Source: Castor canadensis
Lineage: Eukaryota > Chordata > Mammalia > Rodentia > Castoridae
Reading direction: 5' to 3'
Assembly (NCBI RefSeq): GCF_047511655.1
Contig: NC_133392.1
Coordinates: 161,438,542-161,502,541, forward strand
Length of the DNA stretch: 64,000 nt
Shown here: positions 11,017-23,129 of the stretch, in pieces
How the letters are laid out: every line of letters begins with the position of its first letter
How positions within the stretch are numbered: the first letter of the stretch is position 1
Translations under genes and position numbers: made by a program
Notes under the pieces: model-generated
Told to the model about the DNA's origin: nothing
Seen by the model: the letters and a program-made list of their open reading frames with translations, nothing else
The model's database searches: none

Positions 11017-13194
11017 CTTCTTCTGCATTTGAAGGAAGCTGTATGAATGTGCATACAACTGAAGTCTGTGGTTCCCCTGGGGAGAGAGCCTCAGAGAGCT
11101 TAGACATAGGACAAGGTGGCTCCCAGGTGTAGCTTGCTGCTGCCGGTCATCTTGAGGTGAGCCCCAGCCATCCCTGAACTGATAAGAGTGCTGGATTTTA
11201 TCTGGAGCCCTGCTCCTGGCATTGGAGATAGCCAGGGGTTGGAATTACGAAGAAATGAAAGGGTCAGCGAGGCAGCCAGTGGGTCAGCATCAGAAGCATC
11301 TGCCCACCTGGACTGCAGACCCCTCCCACACCTGCATCTCACTGGCTCCCCTGGGACACCCTTATTCCCTCTGTGTCCCACCAGCCACACCTCCCAGCCA
11401 CCTTTGCATAGACCCTCAAACTCCTGGTTTCAATTGGCCTGGTGCGTGCATGACCTAATCGATTTCCTGCTCCTGAAGCAGGATGCAGCCATGACCACCA
11501 GAATGCTGGGCTGATGTTCCTCCCCCTGTTTGCCATATTTGTTTTTAAAGTATCCTTGAACCTGGGCCAGTCTGGGGCAGCTTTGAGGTGGGTGGCGAAG
11601 AAAAATCAGGAGTGAATTATTCCAGAAGATGTTAGCCTAAAAAGCCATAGCTAAAAATTTAGAGCAGAGAAGAGAAGCATAAATAAATGTTGCCACCAGT
11701 AGGATCTCCCAACCTCAAACCATTCATGGGGTATTGGGGGTGGGCGCCCACCTGTCACTCTCCCATGCATACTCCAGGGGCAGGTGCTTGCTGGAGGCTG
11801 ACTCCTTGTCCACTTCTCAAACTCACTTTCTGCACTTTGAGGATGGATTTGAACCTGGAATTCTTGATCTGCCCCAGTGTGAGCGTGCCATGGAGATGGA
11901 GCTAGGGCCTGGGCTGCGGCCAAGGCTGGCTGTGCTGGACACAGTGCTGACCCCCAGGGTCTGCGGAGGATCTAATGGAAGGCAATGTGGACTTCCCTTG
12001 GGCTCAGAAGCAAGGCCCCCTGAGGTCCACGGCCTTAAGCCAAGTAGCCAGCCACAGCAGATCCATGGGGCAGAAGTGGATGTGGGGTGGGGAGAGCAGT
12101 GGCTGGACAACTGTGCCAGTTGGTCAGGCTGGCAAGGAATAAGCTTTGACCTTTTGTTACCATTCTGGTTCAGCCTTGTGACTAGAGAGACCCTGGCCAC
12201 TGTCTGGTCAGAACCTGGGTACAGATGTGAAATGGGTTGGTTATACTATGTATGTGATCAGAGCCAGAGCCAAGGACGCTGTGGGACAGCCTTTGTCTGA
12301 GGCAGGACAGACAGAGTCCATGCTCCCAGTGACCACACCCAGGCCAAGGAGTGAAGTTTTCTCAGAAGAGACCAGGGAGAAGGATGGTGGTGTCCTGCTG
12401 AGGCACCTGAGTTATTGTGGCTGTTTTTTTGGGGTTTATGTAGAGCAGGTACTCAACACACACCAAAGAAACAGACACTCAAGGCAGGTAGCACCATCCC
12501 GTCCCTTAAAAGATGTGGGCCCCCCACACCCAGAGCCTAGGATTGTCCTCTACAATGTAAATCAGCCACCCTCCCTCACTGCCACTTGCACCAATGGAGG
12601 AGCAATTAAGCTATCACCAGCTGTGTCCCTCAGCTGACTAGCATAACCCACAACCTTTATTTAGCTGGTGACCACCTCAGCAAGGTCTGACTTTGACCTT
12701 CCTGTTCCTTAAGGACTTATTCAGAACCTCTCCCCGTGAGGGGTCCTGGCCACATGTCTATCTGGACTTAGCCTGCCACTGAACCCAGCCCCAGAGTATG
12801 GGGACTCAGAGGAACAGTGTCACGGCCCTCCAGGAAGGCTTGGACTGGTTGGCCCACCCCGCAGCTCCAGGTGCCAAGCACAGGGCAAGAACCTCAGGGC
12901 CCCCAAAGCCTTGTAACCCACCCTTCCAGAGAGGCCAGAAGGGCAGGGAAGCAGCAGGTAGATGGTCGGAATGGAGACATCTTTGAGAGACGTGATGTGG
13001 AACTGGGGGTGGCTGCCCGGTACCCCGGCAGCACCAGCATGAGAACTCACAGCCACACAAGAGGTGTGTCTGTGTGCAGGTTGCAAAGCAAGGACTGGGC
13101 GCCATGACCAGGAGCAGCCCATGGTCAGCTCGACCTTAGCTCCCGTCACTCAGGGGACGTGGAGACCCTCCACCCTCTGTGGCCCCCGCCTCGT

Positions 13195-13570
13195 GCAGCT
13201 TCATTTAGCTTACAGGAAAGGCCAGCGCTGCGGGCAGTGTGTGCACAGACTATCGCCGGATCTCCCCTTTGTCCACATAAACGCTATTCACAAGGCCTGG
13301 CGCTCTCCTGCCTGATGGAATATTGATCCTCAGAGTGCAAAGTCCGGCGTGCCGTTAGTCCAAGCTGCTCCAAGCTGACACAATCCCATCATTTGTCATC
13401 CCCCTGTCCTGCTGGGTTTGCTTAGGAGCGGGGGTATTTACTCTACCTGCCACTATCCAAGCCTCCCACATTCCTCCCTGATGGGCATTAATGGGGTCCG
13501 GCATTCGCACAGCCCCTCTGCCAGGGTTCTGAGGCCTTTGCACAGGGCTTTCATGAGCTCTAGTTTATTG
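13195..13570. promoter_or_regulatory. Candidate CpG-retaining regulatory block
   Basis: This stretch retains CpGs in otherwise CpG-depleted intron (TATCGCCGGATC near 13251, AGTCCGGCGTGCCG near 13341) alongside AT-rich cores such as CATAAACGCTATTC and GGAATATTGATCC. No repeat similarity was seen. The mix suggests a constrained or unmethylated element. Confidence 0.3.
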
Positions 13571-13636
13571 GAGATCCAGGAGGCTCATCCCAAAGCAAGT
13601 ACCCCCCCCCACCACCACCACTCAACCAAGCAAGTC

Positions 13637-13730
13637 TGCAGAGAGGTGCAGCACCTCTCTCGAGGCCACACAGCTGGGAAGCACCCAAGCTGGGGTGGAA
13701 AACCAGACATGTCAGACTCCAAAGGCTGCA
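13637..13730 (-). repeat. MIR SINE fragment
   Basis: CAGAGAGGTGCAGCACCTCT, CGAGGCCACACAGCTGGGAAGC, AAAACCAGACATG and AGACTCCAAAGGCTG follow the reverse MIR pattern from the core to the tRNA-related end. Confidence 0.6.
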
Positions 13731-15124
13731 GCCTGAGGTCCCCCCCTCACACACACAAATGCCACTATCCCAATACAACAACACAGCACTACAAAAAAAA
13801 CCTCTAAATATGAACCTGTGTTTCAAAACTCTGCAGCTTTACCACTGAAACTCCTCCACACATTACCAGTAGGCTGAAAAAAACCCAGAAAAACACAGCA
13901 ACACAGCATTGGCAGGCAAAGGGAATCACTCCAGAGTCTCTTTGCATCCTGAGTGTTTTTTAAAAAGATAAAATAGGAACTAGTGTAAAGGAAAAATACA
14001 ACTCCTCCAACTCCTCAGCCTCAGCGCTCAGAAGGTACAGACACCTGGAGCAACATGATAGCCTCGGGCCTCCCCCACTCCATTCCAGGGTCTTCTGGGA
14101 GCCTCAGTGGTGTCTGGAGACATTTGTGGTCATCACCATTGTGAGGGTGATCCTGGGATGCTGCTCACATCTCTGCAGAGCACAGCCCAGACCCCAGGAT
14201 TATCCAGGACAAATGCAGCCCCACTTCCCTGGCAGCCTCACACCTCCTGAAGGTCCTGTCCTATCTCCCCGCCACCCTCCCCTGCCCATTCCTTCATCTT
14301 CATGCACACCGATTAAGCACCCATTAAGTGATGGTCCCATGCACAAAAGTGGGCTCCCAGGCTCTTTGACATAGGGCTGAGTTACATGCAAGATGGCTTG
14401 AATCTGGGTTGGAGGGGCCACCGAATATGCAGTGACATGGTACCCTCACACATATTTTCTTCCCAAGCCATCGCCTCACCCTCCTTCCCATCTGCCTATA
14501 GCAGAACCATGAAGCCATGTTGGCCATGCTCAAAGGAGGACGACAAGGCACTTAAGGCTCACCCCTTTTTGTGGAATCAGGACACCCAGACCCTCTCCTG
14601 GGGATCTCCTGCCTCTTCTGACCTCTCACACCTGGGAGAACTGCATGGACCATGTCCCCACGCTGAGTTTCCCTCCCCAAAAGCAACAAGTCTACCGTGT
14701 CCCCAGACCTATGCCCAAGTGGTACTCTGGGTGCCAGGTGACCAGGGCTAGCACTGACCAGGCTTGGGGAAGTCCCAATCCCTGTGCCCATTTCTTGGAC
14801 ACTTTGTACATATGACCCAGTTGGTCCCCACATCCCTGCTCACCAGTAGGATCAGCTCTTAACCCTGTTCCACAGGAGGGCGATGGAGGTCTGCTAAGCC
14901 ACCCACCCCTTACCAACCAGAGCAATTCCAATCAGGGAGATGTAGGTCCCAGACAGACTGGCCGATGAAAGTGAGACAGGTGAATCCCAGCCAGAGACCA
15001 GCTGCCCAGCTACAGGGGGTCCCTGCCTCCCTGCCTCCAGGAATGTGGGCTGGGGGTTGTGGCCCACAGTGACCAGGAGCAGACCCACGGACCACCCTCT
15101 TCCCCCACCACCCTGCCACACATA

Positions 15125-15990
15125 CACTCCCTGAATAACTTGCCTGCATCTGAGCTGCTTGTAGCAAAAATAAATGCCCAAGTGAAGTCGCAGAGCCAGG
15201 CCTGTAAAAGAAGGCGGTTGGTTTGCAAATGAGCGCCTTGCCTGGTGCGTTTATGAGGGAGACTCTCAGGCCCCTGTCTGCACAGTGGGGCGGGAGGGGG
15301 TGCTTAGCGACATTTTATTTGAGGGAAACTTTTACAGCAGCCAACTCACACTTGTGGACAGAGAAGCAGGGCAGAAGGCTGGTCCCCAGGACAGTGGATG
15401 CTCAGCACGGGATTTTAAACATTTCTTACAAGCGGGAACTCGGACAAAGACAGTGCTCTATTCCGTTCCTCTGCCCTTTGTCACCGGGAGAGACAGGCGT
15501 CCCCCTGGGCTGCTTAATCCTTTTACACGATGGTCCCAATCCAACTTCTCCTTTAACTAAGACATTTTTTGGTATTCCCTTCCAAATTCACCCCAAAATA
15601 AAGAGAAAATGAGTTGGTAAGCATGGATCGGGCACTTTTATTCGAGTCTTTTCTACTTACTTCCCACCTAGATAAGATCTTAATCACAGCCCCCAAATTA
15701 TCCGCGCTGACATTTATCAAGCCCGTCATCCACTCCGCCCGCGCCGGGCCATCAGCCTTTCTTCCTGCCCTCCCTCTCATGGAAGGTAATTTCGAGTACA
15801 TGATTTATCTTGCTGGGGAGCAGCTCCGAGGCGGCCCACCTTTTCAAAGGGCGGGCTGGGAGTGAATTATAGCCGTACTGTCCGGTGATTTGGTGCCGTG
15901 GGGAAGCAGAATAGGCAGCAGTGTGTCGCCTGATGTGATGCTGGGCCTTTTCAGCCCGCGAAGAAAAAGATTAGGCCTCTGACGGCGGGG
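15125..15990. promoter_or_regulatory. Candidate long intronic enhancer with GATA-motif cluster
   Basis: About 850 bases of repeat-free sequence show interspersed CpGs and AT-rich cores. Within 15670-15811 there are three WGATAR matches: AGATAAG at 15670-15676, TTATCA at 15715-15720 and TTATCT at 15805-15810. Other cores include TTTTATTCGAG near 15640, TTTGCAAATGAGC near 15222 and GTGAATTATAGCCG near 15862. It ends shortly before the polypyrimidine tract. It is among the best enhancer candidates in the window because of its length and motif clustering, but activity is inferred. Confidence 0.42.
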
Positions 15991-16147
15991 CTGACAGGCG
16001 AGCTCGGGGCAGCAGACAAAAGGCCGCACCTGAAAGCCGGACCCAGCCCCTGCCCTAGGGGGTACTTGCACCAGCCCCGACCCATGGCCGTGGCTGCATG
16101 CGCCCCACCGGCTGGACGCCCCCACCTTGCCTGGCCCTCCTGCCCTC

Positions 16148-16570
16148 TGCCCCTCTCCTCTTCCTCCTCCCCCTCCTCCCCTGCCCTCCTCATTCTTTCT
16201 TCCTCCTCCTTCCCCCTCCTCCTCATCCTCTCCGCTCTCCCTTCCTCCACTTCCTCCTTGTCCTCTTCTCTTCCTTTCTGTCTTCCCTCTTTCTCCTTTC
16301 TTCTTTCTCTCTTCCTTCTTTTCTCTCTCTCCTCCCCTTCCTTCTTGTCCTTGTCCTCCTCCTTCATTCTCTCCTCCTCCCCTTCCTCCTTCTTCTCCTC
16401 CCTTTTCTTCTCATCCTTTCCCCTTCCCTCTCCTCCTCTTTCCTCCTTCTACCCTTCACTCCTTCCTCCTCCTTCTCTCTGTACTCTCCTCCTCCATCCC
16501 CCTCACCCATCTTTCCTCCCAACCTCCCCTCCTGGCCTTCTCCCTCCTCCCCACAGTCTTCCTTGTGCCC
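16148..16570. repeat. Polypyrimidine/polypurine tract
   Basis: About 420 bases of almost uninterrupted C/T on the plus strand, built from variants of CTCCTT, CCTCCTCC and TTCTCTCC. The RNA-sense (minus) strand of PRDM16 is therefore a purine tract. Such tracts can adopt triplex (H-DNA) structures and mutate readily. Open frames of 244-291 codons across it are low-complexity (Ser/Pro/Leu or Glu/Lys/Arg) and are not genes. On the plus strand the tract ends in CCCCACAG near 16556, so it also resembles a long 3' splice signal for any antisense transcript. Confidence 0.9.
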
Positions 16571-19046
16571 AATCCCTCACAAGTATCGGACCTGGCTCTC
16601 AGCCCTTCCACAAGAATCCCTCCTCTGTGTGTGGATTCCTCCCCTCGGCATCCTTGCCCTCAGAAAGAGGAAGAACCTTGTCCTTACCCCCACCCCCACC
16701 CCGCAGCACAGGGAACACACAGAAGCCTGTGCAGGCCCACCCCACACCCAGGGGATGGCAAAGGACAAAGCCTTTCCTTCCCCTCTTGCCTCTCTGGTAA
16801 GGGGTACTTGGCAGGCAGACTTGGAGCGTGGGCACAGGGTCCAGCCAGGGTCACGGGTGGCGGCGGTGGGGGCGGGTGGACCTCAAGGATGGAGGAGTAT
16901 AGGGGAGGGGAGCTACAAGGACAGGCCTAGGTGGCTTCCCTGGGAATGCCCAGACCAGACCCCTGCACACTGAACCAGAGTGGGGACCTCCCTCCAAGTC
17001 CCTCATCACATGCACGCTGGCAGGGAACAAGCGTCCCTGATCTGTCCTCACCAACTCACCAAGCTGTTCTGGCCCTCGCTACCCTTCTGGCCATCTTGCT
17101 CAGACCTGATCAATCTCCAGCCCTCTGATACCTGCCTCCCCCCAACCCCAGGTTTGGGAGTGGTGAGAATACAGCAGCCTACCTGCTGGCTCCAAGCATG
17201 TGAACCATTCCTCCACCTCATCTCAGTGCCCTATGTCTCCAAGGGCTGCCCCATCCAACACCACAGGGATCCTACAACTCAGAGACACAAGCCAGGGAAA
17301 TAATGTCACCTTGAGTTAGTCTTGACACCCCACAGAACCAAGGCCTCCCTTCAGTGTTGATTTGCATGAATCTTTGAGAATAGATACCTTCAGATTCAAC
17401 TGTAATCACTAAAATATACTCATGTCAATGTAGGGACACGCATGTGGTGGGTGGCAGATCAGGGGCCGGGGAGGTGGCCATCCTTGGCCACCTTTGGCCA
17501 GATCCAAAAGGAAATAAGTCACTCTCCCCAAGACTTCCCAAGCTGCTCAGGCTTCACAAAGCCCTTCTGGGGGCACAAGCAGGACATGGGTGCCACACCC
17601 CAGAGGATGGCCTCCTTCACTTCTCCTTTTCACCAGATCCTCACATCCCTGGGACTCCTAGGTGCACAAGTCCCTCTGAGGGAGAAAAGGCAGATGGCTG
17701 GAGGAACAGGGCAACCTTGATGCCACTGAGAAATCTGAAGACTCTAGCTCCAGCATAGGCCTAGCATCCAATAGTCTGCCTTGCCCATGCAACCTGTGGA
17801 CAGCAGACCATGGCCTCAGAGGCCCCTTCTCCACCTGTAGACAGGAGTTTGTGATGAGTAAGTAAAACACAAGAGGGTGGCTCCTGGTGCAGTGCGCAAG
17901 ACACACATCACTAGTACGTAAGTTGTTATAGCTTCCTGCACATGGAGAGCAAGGAGCACAAAATGCCCAAGACTGCACCTTAACTTCAGGACTCCAGGTT
18001 TCAAACACTGACGGTGATGAACGTTCTCCCCACTCCCTAGATGAATGAGATGCTGCATGCCGACGACCACAACCACCGTTTCTTGCCCAAATGTGAAGCT
18101 GCTCCCTGAGGGCTGCTCAATTCATTCTTGGCCGAGGCCCCTGGTCTAATGGCTTGTGATGCCTCACTAGGGCCACCTGGGAGCGCTAAGCATTAGACAA
18201 TTATTAAAAGACAGTTGACTTCTGGGAGCTCTGTGGAAAGGAATCACTTAGCATCTGTTTATGGAGCCACACTGAGCTACACACTGAGGATGGAAATCAC
18301 AGCCTGTAACTCTGGGTGCGTGTTACCTCCCAAGAGGGTGCCAGCCCTCAGTGAATGATAAAATAATAATACGAGTTCAGTGCAGTTAAAGAAGCTGGTG
18401 GCCCACCCACCTGAAAAATTTCATAGTCATAAACACAACCCCAAGACAAGGAAACTGCACCACCAGAGACAAGGAGAAAATTCTCCAGCCATTTTAGGGT
18501 ACCACACAGTACACACCTATTTTCTGATGTAATTTTGCTTTGCCAGATTTTAAATTTTTACCAACATCCTTTGTAAGGATCCAACTTGAAGAAGCAAGAG
18601 GTCACTACCTCAGGCTGTGATGTTTAAATGGAGAACTGGCATCTTGCACCCATGCTTCATGGCAGCTCCAGCCTTCTTGGTAGAGTCGTGATCTGAGCAG
18701 CTGCCCTGGAAACACACTGGCTCACAGATGAGTGCGTGCAGAGCGAAGCTGTGTAAGGTGCTCTAGGCAGGCTGCTTTGACCTCATCACAAGGTCTCTGA
18801 ACCCTGGTCCTCTCTGCCCACCCTCCCAGGACAGTTATAGCAACAGTTGGAACAGTACAGGTGTCCAGTGACATGCATGTTACAAGTGTGTGGTGATGAC
18901 TCCAATTGTTGGGTTAGGCACTACAGTATTGGCCCAGGCATGGATGACTGGTGAGAAGACACAGGAAACCCAGAGAGAGACCCTCACCTCATAGAGATGA
19001 CACTGTGGGTCACTTGGTGACATTTTTTATTAAAAAGGCCAGCATT

Positions 19047-19108
19047 TACTCTTGGGAAGTCAAGTTGGGATCATGGTTACTCTTGGGAAGTCAAGTTGGG
19101 ATCATGGC
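19047..19108. repeat. 31-bp tandem duplication
   Basis: The unit starting TACTCTTGGGAAGTCAAG occurs at 19047-19077 and 19078-19108, differing only in the last base (T versus C). The near-identity implies a recent duplication, immediately upstream of the L1 fragment. Confidence 0.85.
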
Positions 19109-19109
19109 T

Positions 19110-19260
19110 ACCTACATGGTGCATGAGATAAAGTTAGATCCCTACCTCACACCAAACACATAAATTCACAGATAAAATTATATCCTTACCTCACACCAAA
19201 TGCACAATTTGCAATAGAAGGATTAAGGATGTGAACTGTGAAAATCAAAACTTCAGAACT
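19110..19260 (+). mobile_element. L1 ORF2 fragment (degenerate)
   Basis: The plus strand encodes IKLDPYLTPNT before a stop, matching the conserved L1 ORF2 stretch near K-x-DPYLTP-T. The DNA then continues with a second degenerate copy (CCTTACCTCACACCAAATGC) and GGATTAAGGATGTGAACTGTG, typical of the same ORF2 region. Only about 150 bases remain, with stops and an internal duplication. An ID-like SINE follows directly. Confidence 0.6.
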
Positions 19261-19261
19261 T

Positions 19262-19350
19262 GAGCTAAGGATATCCCTCAGGGATACAGCAATTGCCTAA
19301 CATGTACAAGGCTTTGGGTTCAATCCCCAGCACTGGAAAAAAAAATCAAG
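19262..19350 (+). mobile_element. ID-like SINE
   Basis: The sequence from GAGCTAAGGATATCCCTCAG to GGGTTCAATCCCCAGCACTGG, followed by an A9 tail, follows the rodent ID pattern (GGGGATATAGCTCAG ... TGCCTAGCATG ... GGTTCAATCCCCAGCAC). The GGTTCAATCCC segment is the B box of its tRNA ancestor. It has diverged by several substitutions, so it is not recent. It is not a functional tRNA gene. Confidence 0.75.
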
Positions 19351-20897
19351 AAAAATTTAGAGAAATAAGAAAGGATTTATCAAATAATACACAAACTGTT
19401 TTTGTGTCCTTTTGTTAAGGACAAAAGACAGGACCAATTGGCCCTGTCTCACAAACGTAAGATTTCAAACTCAGTGTGCCGTGGGAGCTCCAGACTCCTG
19501 TTCCGCCATGGAGCAGGGCTCCTGTCACCAGCAACACTAAGGCTGCTCTCTGACAATCTGGAGCCTGAGACTCTGCTTAGGGTCTCCCAGGACAGCCCAA
19601 CTCTAGGCTGGCCATGCAGTGGTCATCAATGGGGGAACTCAACAGATAATCAGTTGAGCAAGGCCAAGGTCTGGGCCCGGGAGCCAGCCAAGACCTGGAC
19701 TCAGGAGCAGGCGCCTTGGTGGGAGGGGAGTGGCCAGGGCTTGGCCAGCAGAGTTCTCAGGGATCATGTGTCTCTGTAACAAGGGAAGGTGGTTCCAAGG
19801 TGTTAGTCCAGCAGGGAAGACAATAGGGGATGAGAATCTACCCAGGACGCTTTCCATAATTACTGTGATACCCTCACAAGGCTCACCACAAACACCAGCC
19901 ATGGGGAAATGGGCTGAGACCAGGGAAGTTAACCAGCAGGTGTGTTGAGAAGAGGCTGCTGTTAGAGAGATCTGTGGGCTCCCTGTTGAGCATTAAATGA
20001 TATATACTTAAGGGATTGCTCTATTTACATTAGACTTAGCCGTGCAGACTGACACCAAGGAACTGCTGGCTTCCAAATCCTGAGCTGGGTAAATCCTTCC
20101 CTAAGCCCCACACACTAAACCACCTGGCTGCAGAATCAGGCGTCCTGGCTCCTGGGGCCCAGCCACCCAGGGTGGAGTTACAGCCCCTATGAACTGGATG
20201 TAGGCAACGCTGTCTTTAATCTACCAGATTGATCCCCCAAAACCAGCAGGATGAGGACATGGGTAAGGAGTGAGGTTTGCAGAAAACCCTGAGAAATGGC
20301 AGCCCTAGGCTCCTAGGACCCAGTGTCTTCTCCAGGGGCCAAAGCTACAGAATACGTTAACACGCTCATGTGGCACCTACTGTCCCAACCCTCACGGGGT
20401 GGGAGCAGGGGAAAGCAGCTATGGACACCAATCAGGTGTCCATCAGGACACAGTACCTGTTTGGCCAGAGCTAGCCTGTCTCACCCCTGCTGCCCACCAG
20501 AGTTGGCCTTGCAGTGACAGTGTTATCTCCCTAATGCCCATTTGTACCCTGTGACAGTACAGCCACCATCTGTCCCTCTAGGGACAGCCCCGACCAAATG
20601 GTCATCAGCCTAGGTGTTTGGACCCAGGGTGGGGTGGGGCGAGGGGGGTCCTTACTTCCTCCCTGCTTGTGCACTCCACACCCCTCTCTGCTAGCCCTGT
20701 CTCCCAATATGGCACATCCCAGCCTCTGCCCTTCCCCCTGCACCCCAGGCCCCAGCAGGAGCCCCCACCTGCCTCCTCTCTGGTATTTCCTGAGGCGCTT
20801 CTCTGTCCTCTGGTGAGCAACACCTGGCTTGCTTTACACCCTCTCAGAAAGTCCTTCTTTGGCTTCCCTCGAACACCTTGCTAAGGACACAGACCCT

Positions 20898-20923
20898 CTC
20901 CATATGGACTCTCCATATGGACC
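20898..20923. repeat. 13-bp direct duplication with paired E-boxes
   Basis: CTCCATATGGAC occurs twice in tandem in a 13-bp phase, each copy holding the E-box CATATG. It may be a chance duplication. Confidence 0.6.
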
Positions 20924-21619
20924 CATGTCCGATCCCTGTCCCCAGCAGATCCTGGATGTACCAGGCTCTCTTGGCAGCCTAGGGGCTGAGCCTCCCATGC
21001 CCTCTGCCCAGCCAGCTCTCTGCTTCTCATTGTCTATGTACCTACTTCAGATTCCTGACAGGATATCCCCACAAATAATCCAGAGTCCAGCTGTTCTCTG
21101 TATAGACTACGCCCCCCTCTGGCACGGAAATGCCTACCTGCTGAACTGGTCCCCTGTCCACTGGGGCTACTCTCCCTGGAGGACCGGTACCCCATGCCTG
21201 GCCAGCAGGACTGCATCAGCTGCACTAAGTGAAGAGTGAGGCTAGCCTCCCTTGCAAAGGGACGAGTTGGGGACAAGAGGGCTCCTTCTTGGCCCTAGGT
21301 CCTGCACCCAGGGGTCTGTTATCAGGAAATTGGGGACACCAACTCCTGGGGGTTGGGGCTGGGTAGATCATGTGGGATCTACTCAGCCCCTACCCCACTA
21401 AATTGGGGCAGAGGTGTACCCCAAGGTCTACTAAGGATGGCCCCAGGCAGGAGAGGTTGGGGAATTTGCTGCCCCTGAGGACCCAGCCTAGATGGACTCC
21501 AATGGGCCTCACCACCTGAGCACCTCCTGATGTCCTATCCTGTCTGAGGAAGAGGATGGGAAGGGGCTGTAAACAGAAGTGGCCTCCTCTGGCCCCTTTC
21601 TCAGGGAGGGACCGAAGCC

Positions 21620-21860
21620 AGGCTCCTGAGCGGCTAATTAGCATGCTGTTTGGGGCGAGTTAGGAATGTAATTACTGTTGGAGGCAGAGCCCGCCCAAGG
21701 AATGCATTCTGAAGGTTACCATAGGAATCTGAAGGCCTATTCATCCCCGCAATACTAATCACAGTCATAAGGAAGGGATTGGGACAGGCTGTAGGTTAAC
21801 ATCTGATGAGATGCCCGGGAACAAAGCCCGGCACTTGCTCCTTAACCCTTTGGGGTCCAG
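21620..21860. promoter_or_regulatory. Candidate intronic regulatory block
   Basis: The block opens with CGGCTAATTAGCATGC (palindromic homeodomain core CTAATTAG at about 21633-21640). Further on are GTAATTACTG near 21668, GGAATGCATTC (TEAD-like GGAATG) near 21700 and AATACTAATCAC near 21751. It is repeat-free and keeps some CpGs. Support is by motif density only. Confidence 0.35.
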
Positions 21861-22343
21861 AGCAGTGACCGTCTAAGGGGCCCGTTCCCTCCAGTCAGCA
21901 CCAAGCACCAGGTTTACCACTGTGCTTCCGGAAGAGACCTCTGACTGGCCATTGGTGGGGGGAAGGCTGCCCTGGCCCTTGAAGATGGGTCCACACCGGA
22001 AGGGTAGGAGGCCCGGGCCTGGAGGTCACAGTCCAGCTGCAATGACCCAAAGAGGAGAACCAGCTAGGCTGGGACCTTGACCTTGAGGCCCAGGAAGGCC
22101 AGTGAGCAGGAAAGTACCTCTCCAGGAGGCTGAGAAGGACAGCAGAGGCCTTCACCCTTCAGGGGAGACTCTGTACCTCCATCTCTCTACTAGAAGGCTG
22201 GCTCTTGGGGGTTGCCCTGTCTGTCCTCCTTCCCAGGCACTCTTGATCAGAGCCCTCTGACATCTCTGCTCCAGAACAGTCTGTTTCCCCTATCTGCTGA
22301 TGGACACTGTCCTCTGAGACATACGCTTCCATCTTGGTGTGCA

Positions 22344-22460
22344 TTCATCACTCATCTGTGTGTTCAGTGAGCCTTCACTGCTAGGTACCAGATGCTAAGA
22401 GCTGGGAGGAACAGGAAAACAATCCCTGCCCCTCGGGGTCATGGTCTTTGGGTGGGGATG
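22344..22460 (-). mobile_element. L2 LINE 3'-end fragment (reverse orientation)
   Basis: The plus strand reads ATTCATCACTCATCTGTG, AGTGAGCCTTCACTGCTAGG, TACCAGATGCTAAGAGCTGG and AACAATCCCTGCCCCTCGGG. This matches the reverse complement of the L2 3' terminus (attcattcaacaaatatttattgagcacctactatg ... ccctgccctcatgg). It has decayed considerably. Confidence 0.5.
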
Positions 22461-23129
22461 GATGCAACCTACAAATGCCCAGCTAGAAACATGTGGGGAG
22501 GAGGCCTGTGGGACCCTGAGGTGGGGGGCATCCACCAGGGGTACAAGAACAAGTAGGTGATTGCTAGGAAGAGGAAAAGCCTTATCAAGAGGCAGAGTAG
22601 TCTCCAAATGTGTAGGAGGGTTGCAAGAACAGCTCTCAGGAACCTTGGTCCTTCTCACTTGGTTTCTCTCCATGGCTAGACTGAGGGCTTCTTGTGGACC
22701 AGCTTGGATGTCCACCCTCACAGACACTGGGCAGGCCCTTGGGGACTCTGCCGGCTGAAGACACCTACACTGCTTCTGTACCCTGGCCCTTCAGGGCTGT
22801 CTGTCCAGAGATGGCTCACAAGTGTTCAGAACACAAGCCCCTATGCACAAAGTCTCCTGCCTTCCAGCCCCTTCCAGAAAGGATGGCAGCTTCTTAGCGA
22901 CCTCTGCACAGCCTTTTCCCTCTGAGGCCGCCTCCCGGGTCCCACAATGCACTTGCTAGCTGGATTTCTGAAGAGTGGAAGGGGGAGAGCTTGCACTTAG
23001 GTCCTGAGCCACGCTGTTCTCCATAGACCTCAGGGGACCCTGTCTCCGTGGGAATCGCCATTCAGTGGTAGCCCAAGGAACTGTGTGTCATCAACACGCC
23101 TTTACCCAGGCCCAGGAGCACAGGCTTCA

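Noticed and set aside
16066..16973. Open frames of 244-291 codons on plus and 138 on minus at the polypyrimidine tract
   Set aside because: The translated products are low-complexity Ser/Pro/Leu or Glu/Lys/Arg strings from the simple repeat, not proteins.
19262..19350. tRNA-like B box, possible tRNA gene
   Set aside because: It belongs to an ID-type SINE: there is an A-rich tail, no cloverleaf could be assembled by eye, and it has many substitutions.
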